A DNA stretch of 64,000 bases from an uncultured Christensenella sp. (GTDB lineage: Bacteria; Bacillota; Clostridia; Christensenellales; Borkfalkiaceae). Shown here piece by piece: positions 1 to 7,698 of the stretch. The DNA is taken from assembly GCA_910579705.1 (NCBI GenBank), contig CAJTUI010000003.1, positions 62,001-126,000 on the forward strand. The letters are read 5' to 3'. The translations under genes and the position numbers were made by a program. The first letter of the stretch is position 1. Each line of letters begins with the position of its first letter. The notes beneath the pieces are model-generated. The model made no database searches. It was not told the DNA's origin and saw nothing but the letters and a program-made list of their open reading frames with translations.

Positions 1-3000
1 TCCTGATTTTTGATTATCGCGTCCGCCTGTAAATACGCCGCTTTTACAAGCTCAACAAGCTCTACGAGGTCGAGATACTCGCCCTCGGGCGCGGAAACTT
101 CGCCGTCGTCGCCGCAGAGCGAAAGCGTAAGCCCGAGCCCCGGCATTTCGCCGCCGAGCACGGCCGCGCCGCGACCGTCGATACCCAGACGGAGCGTTAC
201 TTCGCCGAGCCGTATCCCACCGAGGTCAACGCCCAACGCGCCGAGAATTTCGTCCGCGTCGATTACGATTTTAATATCTTCCGCGTCAGCTTTGAGCTGT
301 TTTAAAATGCTTGCGTAGTCCAGCGAGGTCAGCAGACCGATTATATCCGAAACTTTGTCGGCCTCTTCCGCGTCCGCCGCATTGCCGTCGGCCGAGGTTA
401 TGAGATTGATAAGCTCCTCGACCGAGGTTTTCAGATCCTTTATATCGCAGGTAACGCGCGCGCCGAGCGGCTTGCCGTTCACCGTATCGATGCTGAGATA
501 AATTACGCCGTAATCGCCGTTTGCGAGATTGATATTATAGTAAATGCTCAGCTCTACGCAAAGTCCGCCGTATCCCGCCGTAACGGGCAGAGAAACGGAA
601 ATTTGCGAGAAGTCGTCGTTAGTCTTTAACAATGCGGCCGCGTTTAAAGTCAGGCCGTTGAGATATTTGATATCGGTTGTGCCGTCGAGATTGATTTCCA
701 GTCTGTAAGCCGCGCTTTCAAGCAAGTTGTTTACGCCGTTGATATACGCGGCAAGGTCTGCATATCCGTCCTTGTCTGGCGCGGAAACTTCGCCGTCGCC
801 GCCGCAAACCGACAGCGCAAGGCCGAGAGATTGCAGACTTCCGCTCAGCGCCGCCCTGCCCTGACCGTCAAGGCCGAGCGAGAGCGCGACCGTTCCCAAG
901 CTTACTCCGCCGAGGTCCACGCCCAGCGCGGCGAGAATTTCGTCCGCATTAATCGCAAGCCCGAACCCGTCCGCGTCCGCTTTAAGCTTTTCGATTATCG
1001 CGGCGAAGTCAAGGTTTAAAACTTTATCGACAACGTCCGCGACGGTATCGCGCTGAACGGCATATGCCGCCGCGCCGCCCGCGGGCGCAAACTTGTTTAT
1101 AAGCGTTTTTACCGCGTTTACAACTTCGTCTATGTCGCAGTAAATTTTTGCGGATACGCACTGTTTTTCGCCGTTGAACGCAAGCTCGTCGAGGTCGAGA
1201 TAAACTTCGCCGTAGCCGCCGTTACCGAGGTTTACCGTATAGTAAACGGAAAGGCCGATATAGAGATTGTCGTAAGTTACGCTCAACGGTAAATTTACCT
1301 GTACGTCTTTGAAATCTTCGCCGAGGCTGACGCTCGCCGTAGCGTTCAGCACAAGCCCCTTTATGTATGGTATGCTCTCGCAACTGCCGTCAAGCGCAAT
1401 ATCCACTTCGAAGGATTCGCTTTCGAGAAGTTGGGTTACGCCGTCAATGTATTGGGCAAGGTCGGCGTACTCGTTCTTGTCGGGAACGGTGATTTCGTCC
1501 GCGCTGCCGCTCACGCACAGCGTAAGGCCGAGTTCGGGAACGGCTCCGTCGAGCACGAGAACTCCGTCGCCGTCAAGCCCGAGGCCGAGGTTTACAATAC
1601 CCAGACTTGTTCCGCCGAGGTCGACGCCCAGCGCCGCGACAATCTCGTCCGCGTCGACGGAGAGCGAAATTTTCTCGCCGTCGGCTTTGAGCTCTTCTAT
1701 GATTTCCGCATAGTCGAGGCCGAGAACGACTCCGACAATATCGGCGACCGAGTCGCGCTGGCTTGCGTACGCGGCCGCGCTCTGTGCGGGGCTGAATTTG
1801 TTGATAAGGTTTTTGACCGCCCCGACAACTTCGTCTATATCGCAATAAATCTTTGCGGACGCGTCAATTTCCCTGCCGCTGTATGTAAGGCCGTATACGT
1901 TGAGATACACTTCGCCGTATCCGCCGTTATCGAGGTTCACGGTGTAATAAGCACTAAGCCTTACGGAAAGATTGCCGTAGGTCGCCTCCAAGGGCACGCT
2001 TACCTCTATATTCTTGAAGTCGTGGCCGAGCCGCAAGCGCGCGTCCGCCGAAAGGCTTAAAGGTTTGAGATACTCAACGCCGCTTGCCGAGCCGTCGAGC
2101 GAGATATTTACCGAATAGCTGTTCGATTTAAGAAGTGCGGTCACGCCGTTTATGTACGCGGTTACGTCCGCAAACTTCGTTTTGTCGGGAACGGCCGCGG
2201 GCGCGCCGCCCGCCTCCACGCCGACGCTGAGGCCGAGCGCGGGCAACTCGCCTTCGAGCGAGGCAACGCCCTCCGCGAGAGCCACGCCGAGTTTTACTTT
2301 ACCGAAAGCAATCCCCGTATCGATACCGAGCAATGTTAAAATTTCGTCCGCGTCGATTGTAACGCCGAGATAGTTCTCGTTGGCTTTGAGGTCGGTTATA
2401 ATCGCGCCGAAGTTAAGCCCGATTACCGCATTGACAACGTCCGCGACCGTGCGCTCCTCTTCCGCGCCGTAAAGCGCAACCGAGGAATGTTCCCCGCCGT
2501 TGAAGAATGCGAGCAGGCGCTTAACCGCGTCCGTTACTTCGTCTATATTGCAGTAAACTTTCGCGTCCACCGCTTTACCGCAGATTTCGGTGATATGCAG
2601 ATACACGTCGCCGTAGCCGCCCGTCGCGAAGTCCGCGCGGTAGTACGCGTTGAGCTTTACCGAAAGTCCGTTATACGAAACCTCCGCGGGCAGGCTTACG
2701 GACAGCTGTTTTCTGCCGTCCCTGAAATCGAGCGCCGCCTGAGCGGTTGCATTTAATTTAAGTCCTTTTATGTAATCTATGCTTTCGCAGCTGCCGTCAA
2801 GCGCTATGCTTATCGAATACGATTCGCTGTCCAAAAGCGCCGCGACGCCGTTTATGAAGTCGGCAAGGTCCGCGGGGGTGTCCGAGGGATTGCGCGAAAT
2901 TGTTTCGCCCTTGTTGTCGGGAACCACCGTTCCGCTCACTTTTATCGCCTGAGAGTTGTAGGAAACCGAATTGAGATACAGGCTGTCGAAAGTGTAGCCG

Positions 3001-4490
3001 CCGCCGTTTTCGTCCTCGTAACGGTTAAAATAAATCTGAACGTTGAGCCCTACGCCGAGGCCGAGAAGATTGTCGGATTTGAGTTTTACGCAGGCCGAAC
3101 TGCCGTTGAACGTGGTTTCGAGCGAGTTTAAAAGTCCGCTTAAATCCAGTCCGCCCGCGCCCTCTTCGTCGCCGGTCAGCGCGAACGCCAGAGTCTGCGC
3201 GTCAAGTTTGCCCGTAAACCCGTTTACCCAATCGGTAATTTTACCGACTGCCGCGGAAACGCCGCTAAGGCCCGCTTTAAGCGCAAAGTCCTCTCCGTAA
3301 TATACGTTTATGCCGCCGTTTCTGAATTCTCCGTAAAGCTCCTGTCCGTAGCCGTCGCGCCCTATCTGGAAACGCACGTCCAGAGAGCCGAGTACGTCGC
3401 CCATATCGCCGAGCTTTGCATAGAGCTTGCCCGAGTAGTCGTTGTCGCCGAGGGTGAGATATATATCGAACTGCTGGCCTTTGCCGTTAGGGTCAACTAC
3501 GCCGCTGAAACCGTTGCCGAGCAGTTCCAAAATATCGGGGTTTTCCTCGCTTTCGCCGCCGCCGAGCGAAGTGCCGACGTACTTCTCGAAATATTTACCG
3601 TAATATCCGAAGTGCGCGTTATCGAAATCGTTCTCGCCGTACGCGAACTCGGTCGTCGTCTTGGACGAGCTGTTCATCTTCATACCGCCGAGCGCGCCGG
3701 GGGCGATAACCGCGCTCTCCTCGCAGTACGACCTGATAATCGTCCAGTTTGCGTCGAACGTGAAAGTTATCTCTATTTTGTCGAACTCGGGATAGCTTTT
3801 AAGCCCGCCCCTCGTCTTCATTCCGTACTTATACCAGCCGGCGGCGCCCTCGTTGAGATAAAGTTTCTGGGAATAAGTCCCGTCCTTGTTGTCGACAACG
3901 CTGTCCGCGCGGATTATCGTGTCATCGTTTATGATATATACCGAAAGCTCGGTCGCGAACTCGCCGTACTTGACAAGGTGCGCGTCCTTGTCGTAATAAG
4001 ACGGCTGGTCCTCGCTCCACTTAACGTCCGTGGGAACGCTGTTTTTGGCGGGTTTGGAACCCGAGCGCACGTACGCCTCTTCACCGTCCACGTAACAGCT
4101 CTGCGAAGAGGACTTGATAAGCGCGGAATACGACAGGTCGGAGCTGACCATAACGTCGTGCCCGAGCCCGCTTACCTCCGCTGTTTTGAAATCCTTCCAG
4201 GTCTGGGTGACCTGCTCGTAACCCGTGGACTTTGTGGAGTTCTTAGCGTACGAATGATAAAAGGAACGGCCGTCAAGCACGGTCGCCATATACGAAACGT
4301 TTTCAAGCGCGGTATGTTCGGTGGGTTTGGAACCGTCCGTGGGCAGCTCTCCCCTTACCGTAGTTCCCAGATCGGGAGTTTCGACGGGCGTGTTGCTCCT
4401 TGCCGAGCACGCGGTAACCCCGCACGCCAGACAGACCGCACATATTATTACAAGCAGTGAAACCGCTATTTTACGAACGCATTTTTTCAT
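1..4490 (-). CDS. Very large repeat-containing lipoprotein (C-terminus beyond the window)
   Basis: The frame is open from the ATG at 4490 to the left edge, about 1,496 codons without a stop, so the end of the gene is not seen. The first 28 residues are a signal peptide (KK and RK charges, hydrophobic core) ending in a VTAC lipobox, so Cys28 is the predicted lipidated residue and the protein should sit on the outer face of the membrane. Residues about 30-530 are unique sequence. From about residue 535 a unit of about 235 residues is repeated four times, and a more divergent copy starts near the edge. Each unit shows YADL..YINGV, LDGS, KIYCDIDEVV and DADEI..LGVDLGG blocks separated by beta-rich stretches. 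AAAGGA lies 7 nt before the ATG. I recognise no enzyme domain; a surface or adhesion role is inference. Confidence 0.8.
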   Translation of the reverse strand, partial: MKKCVRKIAVSLLVIICAVCLACGVTACSARSNTPVETPDLGTTVRGELPTDGSKPTEHTALENVSYMATVLDGRSFYHSYAKNSTKSTGYEQVTQTWKDFKTAEVSGLGHDVMVSSDLSYSALIKSSSQSCYVDGEEAYVRSGSKPAKNSVPTDVKWSEDQPSYYDKDAHLVKYGEFATELSVYIINDDTIIRADSVVDNKDGTYSQKLYLNEGAAGWYKYGMKTRGGLKSYPEFDKIEITFTFDANWTIIRSYCEESAVIAPGALGGMKMNSSSKTTTEFAYGENDFDNAHFGYYGKYFEKYVGTSLGGGESEENPDILELLGNGFSGVVDPNGKGQQFDIYLTLGDNDYSGKLYAKLGDMGDVLGSLDVRFQIGRDGYGQELYGEFRNGGINVYYGEDFALKAGLSGVSAAVGKITDWVNGFTGKLDAQTLAFALTGDEEGAGGLDLSGLLNSLETTFNGSSACVKLKSDNLLGLGVGLNVQIYFNRYEDENGGGYTFDSLYLNSVSYNSQAIKVSGTVVPDNKGETISRNPSDTPADLADFINGVAALLDSESYSISIALDGSCESIDYIKGLKLNATAQAALDFRDGRKQLSVSLPAEVSYNGLSVKLNAYYRADFATGGYGDVYLHITEICGKAVDAKVYCNIDEVTDAVKRLLAFFNGGEHSSVALYGAEEERTVADVVNAVIGLNFGAIITDLKANENYLGVTIDADEILTLLGIDTGIAFGKVKLGVALAEGVASLEGELPALGLSVGVEAGGAPAAVPDKTKFADVTAYINGVTALLKSNSYSVNISLDGSASGVEYLKPLSLSADARLRLGHDFKNIEVSVPLEATYGNLSVRLSAYYTVNLDNGGYGEVYLNVYGLTYSGREIDASAKIYCDIDEVVGAVKNLINKFSPAQSAAAYASQRDSVADIVGVVLGLDYAEIIEELKADGEKISLSVDADEIVAALGVDLGGTSLGIVNLGLGLDGDGVLVLDGAVPELGLTLCVSGSADEITVPDKNEYADLAQYIDGVTQLLESESFEVDIALDGSCESIPYIKGLVLNATASVSLGEDFKDVQVNLPLSVTYDNLYIGLSVYYTVNLGNGGYGEVYLDLDELAFNGEKQCVSAKIYCDIDEVVNAVKTLINKFAPAGGAAAYAVQRDTVADVVDKVLNLDFAAIIEKLKADADGFGLAINADEILAALGVDLGGVSLGTVALSLGLDGQGRAALSGSLQSLGLALSVCGGDGEVSAPDKDGYADLAAYINGVNNLLESAAYRLEINLDGTTDIKYLNGLTLNAAALLKTNDDFSQISVSLPVTAGYGGLCVELSIYYNINLANGDYGVIYLSIDTVNGKPLGARVTCDIKDLKTSVEELINLITSADGNAADAEEADKVSDIIGLLTSLDYASILKQLKADAEDIKIVIDADEILGALGVDLGGIRLGEVTLRLGIDGRGAAVLGGEMPGLGLTLSLCGDDGEVSAPEGEYLDLVELVELVKAAYLQADAIIKNQ
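90..2890 (-). repeat. Four long coding repeats, period about 706 bp
   Basis: Inside the lipoprotein gene, the block encoding (V/A)PDK..(Y/F)AD(L/V) recurs near 2188, 1482 and 776, with a weaker first copy near 2885 and a divergent one near 88. The spacing is close to 706 bp. Similarity is visible at the DNA level as well as in protein: for example, the segment encoding DADEI..LGVDLGG is nearly the same around 215-265, 907-955 and 1613-1660, with a weaker copy at 2315-2360. This points to tandem duplication of a domain. Confidence 0.75.
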
Positions 4491-4523
4491 AGAATTATCC
4501 TTTTATCACACTGTGACGTTGCC

Positions 4524-4552
4524 ATTATAAGATATTTTATTACGGGTGTCAA
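4524..4552 (-). promoter_or_regulatory. Sigma-A promoter of the repeat lipoprotein
   Basis: On the minus strand a perfect TTGACA (4547-4552) and a perfect TATAAT (4524-4529) are separated by 17 bp. They lie 34 nt upstream of the ATG at 4490, leaving a short leader with an AAAGGA ribosome binding site. Confidence 0.8.
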
Positions 4553-4675
4553 ACGAATTTAACCGTTTGTAATAAAAAAATATTACATTCGGTTTGAAAA
4601 AAAATGATAAATCGACAAAAATTCTTAAAACACGCGCTTTGACTATATATATAATTGAGCCGAAGAGGAGATTTT

Positions 4676-5407
4676 ATGGCAAGAAAAATTTATATGACAA
4701 ATCTGAAAGGCGGCACGGGTGTGACAACCTGTTGCGTGGGGCTTGGTTTTGCGCTTGCGGAACTGGGCGAAAGGACGCTTGTGGTAGACGGCGACTCAAT
4801 CAGCGGCGGCGCGCTTCAAACGGGCGGTTGCGCAAATATGCAGGTGTACACGCTTGCCGATTACGAAAAAGGCGCCTGCCGCGCGAAACAGACGCTTGTG
4901 GCGCACCCGAAAATATCCAACCTTTCGTTTATGCCCTCGCTCGGGCTGGAAGACGCGACAGCCGCCGAACGCGCCGTCGAAGAGGTGGACGGGCTTTTCG
5001 ACTACATTCTTCTGGACAAGACCGCGCGCGCGACGAGCGACTGCGCGATTATAGTGACGGAGCCGTACGTACCGTCGATAAAGAGCGCGGACTGCTGCAA
5101 AGCGATACTGTCCGACGGCGGCATAAAGGACATAGGCCTTATAGTAAACAAGCTGAACGGCGGCCAGATACTGAGCGGCGAGGTAATGACCGCGCAGGAA
5201 ATAGCCTCCGTATTGCGCCTGCCGCTGAAGGCGGTTATCCCCGAGGATTTGTCCCTGCCCGTGGGGAAATGGAAAAAATCTACAATGCGCGCGTTCCGCG
5301 TGGCGGCCGATATGACGACCGGCAAGCGCGAGGGAATTTGCAACGTTTTGAAGTCGTACTTCGGGCTTAACGGATTTATCAAACGCAAAGTGAGGGAAAG
5401 ATTATGA
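4676..5407 (+). CDS. MinD-like ATPase homologue with degenerate Walker A
   Basis: A 243-residue protein of the MinD/ParA family, which in other bacteria cycles on the membrane to place the division septum. The ATG at 4676 is chosen over an upstream TTG because AGAGGAG lies 5 nt before it. The match runs the whole length: deviant Walker A at 11-18, VVDGD at 37-41, a YTLADYEKG segment, FDYILLD at 108-114, LIVNKL at 155-160, VIPED at 187-191 and a basic amphipathic tail (GFIKRKVRERL) like the MinD membrane anchor. The Walker A reads KGGTGVTT, so the second lysine of KGGVGKTT is replaced by Val16, and the switch II segment DSPAG is DKTAR. ATP hydrolysis is therefore doubtful. It overlaps the next gene by 4 bp. 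Confidence 0.8.
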   Translation: MARKIYMTNLKGGTGVTTCCVGLGFALAELGERTLVVDGDSISGGALQTGGCANMQVYTLADYEKGACRAKQTLVAHPKISNLSFMPSLGLEDATAAERAVEEVDGLFDYILLDKTARATSDCAIIVTEPYVPSIKSADCCKAILSDGGIKDIGLIVNKLNGGQILSGEVMTAQEIASVLRLPLKAVIPEDLSLPVGKWKKSTMRAFRVAADMTTGKREGICNVLKSYFGLNGFIKRKVRERL

Positions 5408-5619
5408 CAGTCGGAGTAAACAGGATTTTATCGCTCGACCGCGACGATATGACGGACTTGGAGCGGGAGCTTTTCCTTAAAGATTTAAAGCGCGTCGCCG
5501 ACGAGTATTTCGAAACCAACGGCGAAACCACTCTGGAAGTCACGCGCGCCGACGAGGGCTTTCTCGTCTGCGTGCTGTTCACCGCAAGACGTATAAAGAG
5601 CGTAAAAAAACCGCAGTAA
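5404..5619 (+). CDS. MinE-like topological specificity factor, divergent
   Basis: A 71-residue protein whose ATG overlaps the stop of the MinD-like gene (ATGA), so translation is probably coupled. The order VNR-L, DRDDM, LKDLKRVADEY, then TLEV and VCVLFTA strands follows the MinE layout, in which a linker and helix lead into the dimerising beta domain. The N-terminal membrane-targeting helix seen in typical MinE is short or missing. No minC is nearby. Assignment rests on pattern similarity and on the partner gene; a different small partner of the MinD-like protein is possible. The stop codon lies inside the downstream terminator stem. Confidence 0.6.
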   Translation: MTVGVNRILSLDRDDMTDLERELFLKDLKRVADEYFETNGETTLEVTRADEGFLVCVLFTARRIKSVKKPQ

Positions 5620-5644
5620 GCAGCTCGCTTACCGCGGTTTTTAC
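5607..5644. terminator. Bidirectional terminator between minE-like gene and S41 protease
   Basis: A 15-bp imperfect stem (AAAACCGCAGTAAGC with GCTTACCGCGGTTTT) and a 5-nt loop, with A- and T-runs on the two sides. It sits between the convergent genes ending at 5619 and 5644. Confidence 0.8.
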
Positions 5645-6984
5645 TATCTCGATTTTATGATTTCCGCAACGGCTCTCAGCTCGCCGTCGTCCCTTGTGTG
5701 CTGCCACTCAGCTTTAACGATCGTGCAACCGTCCTCCTCCGTCACTCCCCTGTCGTGGATACAGGTCTTGCCGTCGGGCCAGTATATCTGCGCGGTGGTA
5801 AGCTTCAACGCCTCTTTCGTCGAGTTGTTGATAAACGTGGACTGCATAATGCCCTTGCCGAAAGTCTGCCGCGTCTTTACCTCCTGCCCCGTGGATTTGA
5901 GCCAGTCTGTATATTCGTCCGAATAGTCCGAAAGAAAAATATTTTCGTAGTCGAGCACGCCGTAACAGACAAGCGCGCCGATAAGCGCCTCGGACGCGCT
6001 GGCCGTGCCGGAGTTTGCAAGCACGTAAATTTCGGTGTCGGCGGGAATGCGGTATTCGCGCTCTACCTCCGCGCAATAGTATTTCTCCTGCCCGCCGCGC
6101 TTGTCGCGGGCGAGCATTGCAAGCTTTTTCCCTCCGCCCGAAAACGCGCCCGCTATGTCCTGCATAACGCTTACGTAACCGCCGCCGTTGGAGCGCAAAT
6201 CGAGTATGAGCGACTTGCATTGCATTGCGTTGAACTTTTCGACAAGCACGTAAAACTCGCGCGGGGCCGTGCCGTAGAACTGGGAAAGTTTCATATACGC
6301 CGCGCCTTCGGGAAGGAAGGACATCTTACCCTGCGCGTCCTCGTACAGCGCAAGCCCGCCCGTTTCCGCGTCGCCGAAACGCCAGCTTGTGCTCGCCGTG
6401 CTCATAGCAACGTAGCTCGCCGTGTACTCCGACTTTGACATTGAATACTCCGTTCCTTCAATCGAAGTAAACGTAAGTTCCCGTCCGTCCGAAACGGAAT
6501 TTATGAGGTCGGAAAAGTTTTTCGCGCTAGTAAAATCAACCTGCTCTCCGCCCTCGGCGCGCCCTCTTTCAAGCCAGTCGCCGGCGCGTAACCCGCTTAT
6601 ATATGCGGGCGAATTGCCTACGACAGAGCTTACGTACACGCCCTTTCCATCAACGAAAGCATAGCTTACGCCCAGCCCGCTCTTCGCGCCGGAGTTGCTT
6701 TTAAGTATGCTTTCGTACTCGGCCGCGGTGTAATACTCGGAGTATCTGTCGAGGTATTTGTCCGCGATTTCTTTAAGACTGCCGGACGTAAAATCGCCGT
6801 CCGTGTCGCCGAAATAATAGTACTTGTCAATCGTCTTTGTAAACCACTCGTACGACGAAAGCCCCGCGCCCTGCGTGAGCTTGCGCACAAAAAATCCCGC
6901 GGTGAAGGACGACGCAGCGAGAATGAGAATAAGCAGTACGACGGTAATTTTTTTTAATACGTTTTCTTTCAATTGATACCTCAT
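5644..6984 (-). CDS. Membrane-anchored carboxy-terminal processing protease (S41 family)
   Basis: A 446-residue CtpA/CtpB-type serine protease. One N-terminal membrane segment (about residues 12-32) anchors it with the catalytic part outside the cell. A PDZ-like segment follows (about 100-145). The S41 core then shows LILDLRSNGG (about 259-268), SGTASASEA with the predicted nucleophile Ser329, and TFGKG with the general base Lys377. Such proteases cut exposed C-termini of secreted or membrane proteins; in Bacillus a homologue takes part in sporulation signalling, but that role cannot be read here. Its ATG overlaps the stop of the PucR-type gene by 4 bp, so the two form one transcript from the promoter at 7434-7462. 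Confidence 0.9.
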   Translation of the reverse strand: MRYQLKENVLKKITVVLLILILAASSFTAGFFVRKLTQGAGLSSYEWFTKTIDKYYYFGDTDGDFTSGSLKEIADKYLDRYSEYYTAAEYESILKSNSGAKSGLGVSYAFVDGKGVYVSSVVGNSPAYISGLRAGDWLERGRAEGGEQVDFTSAKNFSDLINSVSDGRELTFTSIEGTEYSMSKSEYTASYVAMSTASTSWRFGDAETGGLALYEDAQGKMSFLPEGAAYMKLSQFYGTAPREFYVLVEKFNAMQCKSLILDLRSNGGGYVSVMQDIAGAFSGGGKKLAMLARDKRGGQEKYYCAEVEREYRIPADTEIYVLANSGTASASEALIGALVCYGVLDYENIFLSDYSDEYTDWLKSTGQEVKTRQTFGKGIMQSTFINNSTKEALKLTTAQIYWPDGKTCIHDRGVTEEDGCTIVKAEWQHTRDDGELRAVAEIIKSR

Positions 6985-7388
6985 TTGGATTTGTATAAAA
7001 GTCGCAGAATTTCAAAGGTGACGGCCATATCGAAGACGCGTATGTCCAGCCCCGTTACGTTCTGGATTTTATTCAGGCGGTAAATCAAGGTGTTGCGGTG
7101 CATATACAGTCTGCGCGAAGTTTCGGACACGTTCATACCGTATCTTAAAAATCCCGCCGCCGTGTACATAATGCTCTCGTCCTCGAAAATCTTTGCGAAA
7201 TTTTTCATATCGTAGCCCGCGATAAGTCTTTCGCGCTGGGCTTTGGACAGCTGAGAAAGCAGGTCCGAAAGGGCTATATTTTGCGGTAAAAAGTGCGTTC
7301 GTTGCGGCATATTCCCGCCCCAATCGACATTTTCGGTCAAATTTTGCGCGCGCTTGTTTTCCCCGTTCGCGCCGTCGTTTGCATTCAT
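6981..7388 (-). CDS. Stand-alone PucR/CdaR-type HTH protein
   Basis: A 135-residue protein. The ATG at 7388 is preferred because AAGGAGAG lies 7 nt upstream; a longer frame to 7445 has no such site. The C-terminal half carries the PucR helix-turn-helix signature: ETSRRLYMHRNTLIYRLNKI followed by a helix that runs to the end. The N-terminal half lacks the sensory domains usual in PucR or CdaR regulators and is polar and disordered-looking for about 45 residues. It is the first gene of an operon with the S41 protease. The HTH implies transcription control, perhaps of its own operon, but no target is identified. Confidence 0.8.
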   Translation of the reverse strand: MNANDGANGENKRAQNLTENVDWGGNMPQRTHFLPQNIALSDLLSQLSKAQRERLIAGYDMKNFAKIFEDESIMYTAAGFLRYGMNVSETSRRLYMHRNTLIYRLNKIQNVTGLDIRVFDMAVTFEILRLLYKSK

Positions 7389-7433
7389 AGATATCTCTCC
7401 TTTTAAAGCGCCGAAAACGCGCCGTACGCCGTT

Positions 7434-7462
7434 ATTATAACGCAAAAAAAGTCGATTTGCAA
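7434..7462 (-). promoter_or_regulatory. Promoter of the PucR-S41 operon
   Basis: TTGCAA (7457-7462), a 17-bp spacer and TATAAT (7434-7439) on the minus strand, 46 nt before the ATG at 7388. Confidence 0.7.
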
Positions 7463-7480
7463 TATATTTTAATATATTAT

Positions 7481-7629
7481 CGCGGCAGGGTATAAATACC
7501 CGCGGCGGGAGTAAAATATTAAAAAAGGCTTGTACGCTTTTGATTATACGGCAAATATTACCTGTTTAAACAAATTTTTTCAATTATTCCTTGACATAGT
7601 TATTAATTTGTAATAGAATATTAATATTC
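7481..7629. promoter_or_regulatory. Divergent control region with promoter of the proline-rich membrane protein
   Basis: On the plus strand TTGACA (7591-7596), 17 bp and TAGAAT (7614-7619) form a promoter for the gene at 7699. A perfect 14-bp palindrome, GAATATTAATATTC (7616-7629), overlaps the -10 box and would suit a repressor. A second palindrome, GGGTATAAATACCC (7489-7502), lies between CGCGG arms (7481-7507). The rest of the 310 bases between the two start codons is AT-rich and shows no other signal. Confidence 0.6.
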
Positions 7630-7698
7630 AACAAAACCATTACCCGCCGCATATGCGCGTGCGAATTGAATTTTCAGCGGATTATCAGGAGACTTTTA

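Noticed and set aside
1309-4460. Several long plus-strand open frames opposite the repeat lipoprotein
   Set aside because: They follow from the GC-rich third positions of the minus-strand gene, recur with its repeats, lack ribosome binding sites and encode Arg/Ala/Val-rich sequences with no domain.
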